Positions 1 to 5,638 of a stretch of 5,664 bases of DNA are shown piece by piece. Made by a program: the position numbers and the translations under genes. Source of the DNA: Actinomycetota bacterium (lineage in GTDB: Bacteria > Actinomycetota > Thermoleophilia > Gaiellales > Gaiellaceae); NCBI GenBank assembly GCA_013694685.1, contig JACDBY010000405.1, positions 1-5,664 on the forward strand. The letters are read 5' to 3'. The notes beneath the pieces are model-generated. The model saw only the letters and a program-made list of their open reading frames with translations, was not told the DNA's origin and made no database searches. Numbering within the stretch: position 1 is the first letter of the stretch; the number at the start of each line of letters is the position of its first letter.

Positions 1-699
1 GTAGTACACCTGGCTGCGCCAGTCGGAGTAGAGATCGAACGACCGGCCCGTGACGAGCCGACGGACCGCGTACGTTCGCGCCGCGACCGCCTGGGCCTTC
101 AGCGCCTCCAGCGGCCAGCCCCGCGGCATCTCGCCCGGTACGACGCCGAGGAGGTACGCCTCGAGCGTGACGGCGTTGACGAGTTGCAGTGCGCCCCCCG
201 ACTGCTGGACGTCGAAAGCCCCGCGATAGTGCTTGTCGCCGTAGGAGAGCGTCTCACCTGCGGTGGGCTGGAGGCGGAGAGGGCCCGGGATCGCCTTCAA
301 GACGCCCTTCTGCCCCACGGGTAGGCGCAGCTTCGCAGTGAGCACGATCGGACCTTCGAGGCGGTACGTCACGCGCTTGCCGTCGACGACGACGATGGGT
401 TCTGTCGAGGACACCGAGACCGTCTCCGTCCCGGCCGCGATCAGAACGCGAACCGTCTCGGGCACGGCCGCCGACGTGCCTAGCGTTGTCCCGCGGTAAT
501 AGTGGCCGAGGATGGCGCGGTAGTCGCGACCGGCCTTCGCCTGGCCGTAGGCGCCCCACTGGCTCATCCCGACGCCGTGACCCCAGCCGCCACCCGCGAG
601 CACGAAGGCCGTGGTGGGCGAAGGTGCCGCCGGGCTCGATGCAATCGCGAGCGCGGCGAGCCCGGTGAGCAGCGCGAGGATCGTGAGGAGTCGGCGCAT
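1..699 (-). CDS. Secreted SpoIID/LytB-domain protein, 3' end outside the window
   Basis: Partial gene: 233 residues are visible and the frame is still open at the window edge. It starts with ATG at 699. The N-terminus is a signal peptide (MRRLL, then a hydrophobic stretch to about residue 25), so the product is exported. Residues 36-54 carry the [19 protein letters not shown] motif, followed by a Y..IL.HYY.GT stretch. Residues 173-233 are the SpoIID core: [19 protein letters not shown] (189-192), [14 protein letters not shown] (198-211) and SQVYY at the edge. Glu190 aligns with the glutamate regarded as catalytic in SpoIID lytic transglycosylases, so a role in cutting or remodelling peptidoglycan is inferred. 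In Bacillus SpoIID the GHG.GMSQ.GA module lies at the C-terminus, whereas here it comes first. The gene begins 22 nt after rmlB with no Shine-Dalgarno, so it is probably read through from the rhamnose operon. A sporulation role is not implied. The family call is firm; the enzymatic activity is inferred. Confidence 0.93.
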   Translation of the reverse strand, partial: MRRLLTILALLTGLAALAIASSPAAPSPTTAFVLAGGGWGHGVGMSQWGAYGQAKAGRDYRAILGHYYRGTTLGTSAAVPETVRVLIAAGTETVSVSSTEPIVVVDGKRVTYRLEGPIVLTAKLRLPVGQKGVLKAIPGPLRLQPTAGETLSYGDKHYRGAFDVQQSGGALQLVNAVTLEAYLLGVVPGEMPRGWPLEALKAQAVAARTYAVRRLVTGRSFDLYSDWRSQVYY

Positions 700-721
700 C
701 GTCGGCGTCGGAGGAGGCGGG

Positions 722-1711
722 CTAGCCCTGCAGCCTGCCCGCGTACTGCTCCTCGTAGTAGCGGCGGTAGTCCCCGGACTTGATCGGCTCCCACCAGTCG
801 CGATTGGCGCGGTACCACTCGACCGTCTCGCGCAGGCCGGTCTCGCCGAAGGAGTGCTCAGGGCTCCAGCCGAGGCCGCGGAGCTTCGTGTCGTCGATCG
901 CGTAGCGCCGATCGTGGCCGGCGCGATCCTCGACGTGCCTGACGAGGCCGGGATCGGCGCCCGTCAGCTCGAGGATCCGGTGCGTCACCTCGAGGTTCGC
1001 ATGGTCCTCGCCGCCGACGTTGTAGATCTCGCCCGGCGCACCCTCACGGAGGACGAGCTCGACGCCCGCGCAGTGGTCCTCGGCGTGGAGCCACTCGCGA
1101 ACCTGCTGCCCGTCGCCGTAGACGGGGAGCGGCTCGCCCTCGAAGGCGTTCGTGACGAAGAGCGGCACGAGCTTCTCGGGATACTGGTTCGGGCCGTAGG
1201 TGTTCGCGCCGCGCGTGATCGAGGCGTTGACGCCGTAAGTGCGCACATACGCGAGCACCTGTAGGTCGCCACCCGCCTTGGCTGCGCTGTAGGGGCTGGA
1301 CGGCCGGAGCGGGTCGCCTTCGACCGCCCGCCCGCCAGCCTCGAGGTCGCCGTAGACCTCGTCGGTCGATACCTGCACGTACCGGGCTCCCGTCGTCCGG
1401 GCCCACTCGAGCAGGGTCATCGTCCCGAGCACGTCCGTGTGCACGAACTCCGTTGGCCCGAGGATGGAGCGGTCGACGTGTGTCTCGGCCGCGAAGTTGA
1501 CGATCGCGTCGCAGCCCGCGCCCGCCCGCGCAACCGCCTCCCCGTCGGCGATGTCGCCGATGACGAGCTCGATGCCCGTCCCGTCGAGGTTCGCCGGATT
1601 GCCGGCGTAGGTGAGCTTGTCGAGCACGACGACGTCGTCACCCCCGGCGACGAGCCGCTTCGCAAAGTGCGAGCCGATGAACCCGGCGCCGCCGGTCACG
1701 AGGACGCGCAT
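722..1711 (-). CDS. rmlB: dTDP-glucose 4,6-dehydratase
   Basis: A 329-residue NAD-dependent extended short-chain dehydrogenase that converts dTDP-D-glucose to dTDP-4-keto-6-deoxy-D-glucose, the second step of dTDP-L-rhamnose synthesis, in the cytoplasm. The Rossmann glycine motif GGAGFIGS is at residues 7-14. [13 protein letters not shown] (30-42) and [10 protein letters not shown] (74-83) are typical of this dehydratase. The STDEVYGD segment (115-122) holds the Thr-Asp-Glu triad, and the catalytic YSAAK is Tyr141 to Lys145. Also typical are [17 protein letters not shown] (167-183), [14 protein letters not shown] (199-212) and [11 protein letters not shown] (263-273). Length is normal for the family. 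The ATG at 1711 places the Rossmann motif directly at the N-terminus; the frame stays open upstream but matches nothing there. It follows the UspA-like gene by 31 nt with no clear Shine-Dalgarno, and precedes the SpoIID-like gene. All catalytic residues seem present. Confidence 0.97.
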   Translation of the reverse strand: MRVLVTGGAGFIGSHFAKRLVAGGDDVVVLDKLTYAGNPANLDGTGIELVIGDIADGEAVARAGAGCDAIVNFAAETHVDRSILGPTEFVHTDVLGTMTLLEWARTTGARYVQVSTDEVYGDLEAGGRAVEGDPLRPSSPYSAAKAGGDLQVLAYVRTYGVNASITRGANTYGPNQYPEKLVPLFVTNAFEGEPLPVYGDGQQVREWLHAEDHCAGVELVLREGAPGEIYNVGGEDHANLEVTHRILELTGADPGLVRHVEDRAGHDRRYAIDDTKLRGLGWSPEHSFGETGLRETVEWYRANRDWWEPIKSGDYRRYYEEQYAGRLQG

Positions 1712-1742
1712 CCGCGGAAGGGTAGACGACGAGGAGCCGTTT

Positions 1743-2147
1743 TTAGGTCTGCTCGTGCACGACGACGACGCGCACGGGAACGTCCTCGACGCTCGGCCAG
1801 ACGTCGCCCTGGGCCAGCCGCTCGGCGAAGGGCGCCTCGTCGTCAGGATGCAGCGCGACGACGATCTCGTCGGCGGGGAACTCGGCGAGAGCGTCCTGGA
1901 TCGCGAGCCGCACGTCGGCCTCGCCGGCTGCGGCCTCGACGGTCTCGCCTGGAAGCGCGTCGGCAAGTCGCTGCGCCTCGGCCTCGGCCTCGGCGAACGC
2001 GGCCTCGTCGTTGGCGAGCCAGTCGAGGAACCCCTGCTTGACGACAGGGACGACGACCCTGACCTCGTCGACGTCCTCACCGAGCCGCGAGCGCAGCGTC
2101 GACTCGGCCTGGTCGACGGTGCTCACGACGAGGATGTTGCGACCCAC
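1743..2147 (-). CDS. Small UspA-like alpha/beta protein inside the rhamnose operon
   Basis: A 134-residue cytoplasmic protein, stop TAA. The GTG at 2147 is chosen because the first beta strand (NILVVST, residues 4-10) follows at once and no ATG, GTG or TTG lies just upstream. The sequence alternates strands and helices: strand 1, a second strand DEVRVVVPVV (27-36), an acidic Ala/Glu-rich helix (45-65), ADVRLAIQDALAEF (78-90), PADEIVVALHP (91-101) and a last strand VPVRVVVVHE (123-132). The pattern of a helix ending in F-PADEIVV and a short terminal beta strand is that of universal-stress-protein-like domains. The ATP-binding G-2x-G-9x-G(S/T) signature of classical UspA is not visible, so this may be a non-nucleotide-binding relative. 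It sits between rmlD (31-nt gap) and rmlB (31-nt gap), so co-expression with rhamnose synthesis is likely. No specific function can be assigned. Confidence 0.82.
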   Translation of the reverse strand: MGRNILVVSTVDQAESTLRSRLGEDVDEVRVVVPVVKQGFLDWLANDEAAFAEAEAEAQRLADALPGETVEAAAGEADVRLAIQDALAEFPADEIVVALHPDDEAPFAERLAQGDVWPSVEDVPVRVVVVHEQT

Positions 2148-2178
2148 GGCCCTTATCGTTCCCGTCCCCCGGCCGCCT

Positions 2179-3021
2179 CTAACCTCGGCCGACGCCGAGC
2201 GTGGCCAGGCAGGCACGGAGACCGTCGCGCCAGTGCGGCAGCTCCGGCGCGTCCTTCTCGCTGCGAAGGATCGAGGCCGCCGGTCGCGGGGCCGGTGCGC
2301 CGAACTCGGCAGTCGTGATCCGACGGACGCGGCACTCGAGGCCGGCGTCGGCGAAGATCGCCTCCGCGAACTCGGCCCACGTGCAATCGCCCGTGGCTGC
2401 GAGGTGCCAGAGCCCGAACGGCGCCTCCCGGTCGACGAGCTGCCGCGACGCCGCGGCGAGATGACCGACGTAGGTGGGGCAGCCGCGCTGGTCGGCGACG
2501 ACCGCGACCTCGTTCCGCTCGGAGCCGAGCCGAAGCATGGTGCGGACGAAGTTGTGGCCGGTCTCGCCGAAGAGCCACGACGAGCGGACGATCCAGGCGC
2601 GGTCGCCCGCCGCCCGTTCCCCACGGAGCTTCGAGCGGCCGTAGGCGGAGAGCGGTGCGGGCTCGCTCGACTCGACGTACGGCCCGTCCTTCGTGCCGTC
2701 GAAGACGTAGTCGCTCGAATAGGCGACGAGAGGCGCGCCGAGCGCGGCAACCCGCGCGGTTCCCTCGACGTTGACCCTGTCCGCCTCTGCCTCCGCTACC
2801 TCCGCGGCGTCGACCGACGTCCACGCTGCCGCGTGGAGGACGAGGTCGGGCGGCAACAAGAGAGCCGGCCGGCCGTGGCGAACATCCCAGCCCACGCGGT
2901 CGAGCGCGAGCACCTCGTCATCGGCGAACGCCTGCCCGAGCGCGTGCCCGAGCTGGCCGCCGGCGCCCGTGATCAGGACACGGCGTCGCGCGGCGAGAGA
3001 ATCGGGTTCGTCGTTGCCCAC
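2179..3021 (-). CDS. rmlD: dTDP-4-dehydrorhamnose reductase
   Basis: Catalyses the last step of dTDP-L-rhamnose synthesis, the NAD(P)H-dependent reduction of the 4-keto group. With the GTG start at 3021 the product is 280 residues. The Rossmann motif GAGGQLG is at 19-25. HAAAWTSVDAAE (63-74), VNVEGT (83-88), SSDYVFDG (102-109), the catalytic Tyr127 to Lys131 (YGRSK), RSSWLFG (146-152) and the C-terminal RPAASILRSEK (246-256) are all RmlD landmarks. The start is uncertain. The homologous region begins with RRRVLITG near base 2985, but the only standard starts are GTG at 3021 and GTG at 3048. Either overlaps the end of rmlC, by 49 or 76 nt. The shorter overlap is preferred; the N-terminal dozen residues match nothing obvious. 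It ends with TAG, 31 nt before the UspA-like gene. Confidence 0.93.
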   Translation of the reverse strand: MGNDEPDSLAARRRVLITGAGGQLGHALGQAFADDEVLALDRVGWDVRHGRPALLLPPDLVLHAAAWTSVDAAEVAEAEADRVNVEGTARVAALGAPLVAYSSDYVFDGTKDGPYVESSEPAPLSAYGRSKLRGERAAGDRAWIVRSSWLFGETGHNFVRTMLRLGSERNEVAVVADQRGCPTYVGHLAAASRQLVDREAPFGLWHLAATGDCTWAEFAEAIFADAGLECRVRRITTAEFGAPAPRPAASILRSEKDAPELPHWRDGLRACLATLGVGRG

Positions 3022-3437
3022 AGGTGCGCGACCCGGGAATCGTTCCACGGGACGCCGTGCTCGTCCGGGTCGGAGGGGTCGTACTCCTCGGTCACGTGGT
3101 AGCAGAAGAGCAGCTCGGTCAGGGCCTCGAAGCCGTGCGCGTGGTGACCGGGCACGTAGATCGCGACGGGGTTCTCCCCGCCGATGTCCTCCGTGAAGGT
3201 GTCGCCGGTCTCGCGGTCGAGGACGACCACGCGAGCCGTGCCGCGGAGCGCAACGAAGAGGTCGTCCTGCCCGCGCTCGTGGTAGTGAAGGGCGCGGACG
3301 ACGCCGGGCTGCGAGAAGGAGACGTTTGTCTGCACCATCCGCTTCGGGAGGGCGCTATCGCGACGGAGCTCGCAGAACCAGCCGCGCTCGTCCTCGACGA
3401 TCCGGAGTGGGACGCGCAGGACACCGGAGACGCTCAC
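2973..3437 (-). CDS. rmlC: dTDP-4-dehydrorhamnose 3,5-epimerase-family cupin
   Basis: A 154-residue cupin expected to epimerise dTDP-4-keto-6-deoxyglucose at C3 and C5. Visible family landmarks are RGWFCEL (18-24), QTNVSFSQPGVVRALHYHE (36-54) with candidate catalytic His51, AIYVPGHHAHGFEAL (92-106), CYHVTEEYDP (112-121), and GVPWND (128-133), whose Asp133 matches the conserved WND aspartate. It ends with NPILSPRD, where family members normally end, so it is complete although shorter than the usual 175-185 residues. The GTG start overlaps the rmlA stop in GTGA (3434-3437), implying translational coupling. Oddities: the family KLV lysine after the catalytic histidine is replaced (GQDDLFV, 56-62), and LHYQ reads LHYH. 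Operon context favours RmlC, but a 3-epimerase or another dTDP-ketosugar isomerase remains possible. Confidence 0.9.
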   Translation of the reverse strand: MSVSGVLRVPLRIVEDERGWFCELRRDSALPKRMVQTNVSFSQPGVVRALHYHERGQDDLFVALRGTARVVVLDRETGDTFTEDIGGENPVAIYVPGHHAHGFEALTELLFCYHVTEEYDPSDPDEHGVPWNDSRVAHLWATTNPILSPRDAVS

Positions 3438-4210
3438 GTGTTGGCGCCCGTCTCCTCGATGAGCCGCCCGATCTCGGCGAGGTGCTGCCAGTGCTTGCCG
3501 GCGTCCTCCCACCAGCCCTCGACACGGACGACGTCGAGCCTGCCCTCGCTCGCGTAGTGGCGATTGACGTCGGTGACCTCGAGCTCGCCGCGGCTCGAAG
3601 GCTCGAGCGTTACGATCAGATCGAAGACGTCGGGCGGGAAGCAGTAGAGACCGACGACTGCCTCGTTCGAGGGCGGGGAGTCGTACCGGGTGTCGACGAT
3701 CCCGGCCTTCTCGACGATGTCGGTGACCCGACCGTCGTCTCCGTAGACGACGACCCCGAAGTTCTCGGGATCGGGCACCTCCTTCACGAAAATCAGCGCT
3801 CCGTCGCTTCCCGTCGCCCAGGAGCGGATCGCGTCCGCCTGCGACTGCTCGAAGATGTTGTCACCCAGGACGACTACGAGTTTCTCGCCCTGCGCGAAGT
3901 CGCGGGCCATCCCGACCACTTGGGCGATACCCCCGGGCTGCGTCTGCACCTTGTAGGTGAGGTCGAGCGAGATCAGGGGCGCGTCGGTACCCCGCTCGGT
4001 GAGCCGACCGTCGCCGAGGAGGTCGATCATCTGGCCGGCGTGTCCCTTGCCGGTAACGACGAGCACACTCTCCACGCCGCCGCGCTCGAGGAGCTGCAGC
4101 GGGTAGTAGATCATCGGCCAGCGGCCAACCGGGAGCAGGTGCTTGTTCGCGACCCGGGTGAGCTCACCGAGCCGCGTCGCCGAGCCGCCCGCACAGACGA
4201 CGCCCTTCAT
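3434..4210 (-). CDS. rmlA: Glucose-1-phosphate thymidylyltransferase, short form
   Basis: A 258-residue nucleotidyltransferase predicted to join glucose-1-phosphate and dTTP into dTDP-glucose, the first step of the pathway. The nucleotide-binding loop is AGGSATRL (7-14), with Lys23 (ANKHLLPV) and WPMIYYPLQLL (31-41) following. QPGGIAQVVG (91-100) resembles the RmlA QP..GLAQA base-recognition segment. LGDNIF (115-120) supplies metal-ligand Asp117, RGELEVTDVNRHY (207-219) is characteristic, and WWEDAGKH (233-240) carries the second metal Asp236. The loop has Ala where GGSGTRL has Gly. The protein stops shortly after the catalytic core, about 35 residues short of enterobacterial RmlA, so the C-terminal part that helps form the allosteric dTDP-rhamnose site is missing. 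The ATG overlaps the YczE stop as ATGA, and its own stop overlaps the rmlC start. The four-gene context supports RmlA, though other NTP specificity cannot be excluded. Confidence 0.93.
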   Translation of the reverse strand: MKGVVCAGGSATRLGELTRVANKHLLPVGRWPMIYYPLQLLERGGVESVLVVTGKGHAGQMIDLLGDGRLTERGTDAPLISLDLTYKVQTQPGGIAQVVGMARDFAQGEKLVVVLGDNIFEQSQADAIRSWATGSDGALIFVKEVPDPENFGVVVYGDDGRVTDIVEKAGIVDTRYDSPPSNEAVVGLYCFPPDVFDLIVTLEPSSRGELEVTDVNRHYASEGRLDVVRVEGWWEDAGKHWQHLAEIGRLIEETGANT

Positions 4211-4869
4211 CGCGGAGCGATCGTACTGGCGGCGACGGTCGGGGGTGTCGCGAAGCCGAGGCGCCCGAGAACCCCGAAGCCGAGCTCCACGGCCGGACCG
4301 ACACCGAGGGCGAAGACGAGAGTTCCGATCCCGACCGTCCCGCCGAGCGCGAGGCCGACGACCGCAACCGCCATCTCTAGCACCGCCCTCACCACGCCGA
4401 TCCGCACGCCGGTCCGCCGCGCGCCGACGAGCATCAGCGAGTCGCGCGGGCCTGCGCCGTAGGCGGCACCGATGTAGAGCGCCGTCCCGAGGCCGACGAG
4501 GAGGATGCCGGCGGCGAGCAGCACCGAACGGGAGACCACCGAGCGCTCCGAGAGCGCCGCGATCCCGTCGAGAGCGCCGAGGAGGTCGACGAAGAGGCCG
4601 ATGAGGATCGCGTTCGCGACCGTGCCGGGTCCGATCCGCCCCCCGAGGGCCCAGGCGAGGACGAGCACACACAGGGCGACGACGACGTTCGCGGCGCCGA
4701 ACGAGAGCACGGTGTGCTCGTCGACACCCTGGTTCAGCACGTCCCATGGCCCCAGTCCGAGCCCCGACTCGAGCTGCAGCACGATGCCGGAGGCGAAGAG
4801 GAAGAGCCCACCGGCGAGCGCGGTCGAGCGAAGCGCACGGCCGCCGCGCAACCGGGGTGGGTCGATCAC
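4207..4869 (-). CDS. YczE-family integral membrane protein
   Basis: A 220-residue hydrophobic protein of the YczE/YitT-like family, with about five or six membrane segments: roughly residues 17-34, 59-76, 83-100, 114-136, 158-175 and 179-202. The GLGLGPWDVLNQG motif (36-48) is the family hallmark. The two halves are an internal repeat offset by 100 residues: GLGLGPWDVL (36-45) matches AYGAGPRDSL (136-145), and IGPGTVANAILIGLFVDL (79-96) matches VGIGTLVFALGVGPAVEL (179-196). The molecular function of this family is not established. Its stop overlaps the rmlA start in ATGA, so it is translationally coupled to the rhamnose genes; a role in envelope-sugar export or regulation is only a guess. GTG at 4869 is chosen because it gives a short basic N-terminus before the first membrane segment and clears the upstream small ORF by 16 nt. 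A GTG at 4944 would add 25 low-complexity residues. Confidence 0.85.
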   Translation of the reverse strand: MIDPPRLRGGRALRSTALAGGLFLFASGIVLQLESGLGLGPWDVLNQGVDEHTVLSFGAANVVVALCVLVLAWALGGRIGPGTVANAILIGLFVDLLGALDGIAALSERSVVSRSVLLAAGILLVGLGTALYIGAAYGAGPRDSLMLVGARRTGVRIGVVRAVLEMAVAVVGLALGGTVGIGTLVFALGVGPAVELGFGVLGRLGFATPPTVAASTIAPR

Positions 4870-4885
4870 GCCCGGAGCGCGTGCC

Positions 4886-5023
4886 TCAGCGCCGGCGGCG
4901 GGCGCGAGCGGCGGCCTTGCGCCGACGGACTCCGGGGATAGCACGCACGGCGGCGATCCACAGATAGGTGATCGCCCCGAGCACCGCCGAGAGCGCTAGC
5001 GCGATCCGCTTCAGCATTCCCAT
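4886..5023 (-). CDS. Small single-pass membrane protein with Arg-rich tail
   Basis: A 45-residue ORF, likely the first gene of the operon. It begins MGMLKR, then one hydrophobic segment (about 7-26, IALALSAVLGAITYLWIAAV), a proline-glycine bend (P30 G31), and a strongly basic tail RRRKAAARARRRR (33-45). This is the shape of a small bitopic membrane protein, with the tail probably cytoplasmic by the positive-inside rule. Possible ATG starts lie at 5032, 5023 and 5017, none with a Shine-Dalgarno, so the message may be leaderless or nearly so. It lies 16 nt ahead of the preferred YczE start. I recognise no family. It could be chance in GC-rich DNA, but the hydrophobic segment, the basic tail and the position between the divergent spacer and yczE argue that it is real. 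Confidence 0.6.
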   Translation of the reverse strand: MGMLKRIALALSAVLGAITYLWIAAVRAIPGVRRRKAAARARRRR

Positions 5024-5032
5024 GCGATGCAT

Positions 5033-5078
5033 CGTAGGGGCGGAAGCGGGGTAGTAGTCTCACGTCTCTCACGAACAA
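5033..5078. promoter_or_regulatory. Divergent spacer, presumed promoters for operon and YtxH-like gene
   Basis: This is the only intergenic space between the minus-strand operon and the plus-strand gene, so both promoters probably lie here or overlap the first codons. On the minus strand, TTGTTC (5078-5073) followed 16 nt later by TACTAC (5056-5051) is a weak sigma70-like pair. On the plus strand TAGTAGTCT (5052-5060) could be a poor -10. A direct repeat of TCTCACG occurs at 5058-5064 and 5067-5073, nine bases apart. None of these elements is strong; the assignment rests mainly on gene arrangement. Confidence 0.35.
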
Positions 5079-5080
5079 AT

Positions 5081-5088
5081 GGAAAGGA
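5081..5088 (+). promoter_or_regulatory. Ribosome binding site that decides the YtxH-like start
   Basis: GGAAAGGA lies 8 nt before ATG 5097, a good Shine-Dalgarno at ideal spacing. An in-frame ATG at 5079 overlaps this site and has no purine-rich motif upstream, so initiation at 5097 is preferred. Confidence 0.7.
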
Positions 5089-5096
5089 CGGCCGCA

Positions 5097-5621
5097 ATGG
5101 CGAAGAAGCAGGCGGCGAAGCTTGCAGACACGCTCGACTCGGTGAAGCCCTATCTCGAGCGGGCGCTGCATGACGACGACTTCCGCCGCGATCTGAAGGA
5201 CGCGCTCCAGGCGGCGCGCGAGCTCTACGGCCCCATCTCGAAGCAGAACGGGGTCGCCGAGTCGGCGCGGATGCTCGCGACCGACAAGAAGGCGCAGGAA
5301 CAGCTCCGGCGCGCGATCGACGATCTCTCGAGCGCGAAGGACACGCTCAAGGGCAAGAAGCGCAGTCACAAGGGACGCAATATGGTGCTCCTGGCCGGTG
5401 TCATCGCCGGTGCGCTCTACAACCCCTGGACGGGCGCCCAGACACGCGAGAAGCTCCTCGACCTGATCGCCGGCGACGACGATCTCCAGCCGCTCGAGTC
5501 GTTCGACGCCCCGGCTTCGAATCTCGCGGGCAAGGCGGAGAGCACCGCGAGCTCGGCGGCCGACACGGTCTCCGACACGGCGTCGTCCGCGAAGACCAAG
5601 GCGAAGAGCGCCGACAGCTAG
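5097..5621 (+). CDS. YtxH-like membrane-anchored protein
   Basis: A 174-residue protein, stop TAG. Residues 1-90 are charged and mostly helical, rich in Lys, Asp, Glu and Ala, and include LKDALQAARELYGP (33-46) and LRRAIDDLSSAKDTL (70-84). A short hydrophobic segment NMVLLAGVIAGALYNPW (95-111) leads into GAQTREKLLDLI (113-124). This hydrophobic glycine-rich stretch, followed by a proline, then TG and TREKL, resembles the YtxH domain, which has a membrane segment followed by APxSGxxTR. The C-terminal 35 residues are low-complexity Ala/Ser/Thr/Lys and probably disordered. YtxH-type proteins are linked to general stress in Bacillus, but no molecular activity is known. It is transcribed away from the rhamnose operon and is probably monocistronic. 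The ATG at 5097 is chosen for its Shine-Dalgarno; ATG 5079 would add six residues. Confidence 0.82.
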   Translation: MAKKQAAKLADTLDSVKPYLERALHDDDFRRDLKDALQAARELYGPISKQNGVAESARMLATDKKAQEQLRRAIDDLSSAKDTLKGKKRSHKGRNMVLLAGVIAGALYNPWTGAQTREKLLDLIAGDDDLQPLESFDAPASNLAGKAESTASSAADTVSDTASSAKTKAKSADS

Positions 5622-5638
5622 TACCTCGTCTCGCGACG

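Noticed and set aside
611..1264. Plus-strand open frame of 217 codons opposite rmlB
   Set aside because: It is antisense to well-conserved rmlB codons, and its Val/Leu/Ala/Arg-rich product shows no domain. Long antisense frames are expected in GC-rich DNA.
1712..2080. N-terminal extension of rmlB in the same open frame
   Set aside because: The extra 123 codons are Ser/Arg/Pro-rich, overlap the UspA-like gene in another frame, and precede a Rossmann motif that normally starts the protein.
2011..3102. Plus-strand open frame of 363 codons opposite rmlD and the UspA-like gene
   Set aside because: It spans three real genes and an intergenic gap on the other strand, and its Arg-rich translation has no recognisable motif.
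3326..4462. Plus-strand open frame of 378 codons opposite rmlC, rmlA and yczE
   Set aside because: It crosses three minus-strand genes with clear family motifs; its Asp/Val/Arg-rich product is a mirror of their codons.
4211..4747. N-terminal extension of rmlA in the same open frame
   Set aside because: The extension is Arg-rich shadow sequence of the YczE-family gene; the MKGVVCAGGS start at 4210 matches the family.
4866..5369. Minus-strand open frame of 167 codons opposite the YtxH-like gene
   Set aside because: It is antisense to the plus-strand gene, which has a good Shine-Dalgarno and sensible domain layout, and it runs across the divergent spacer.
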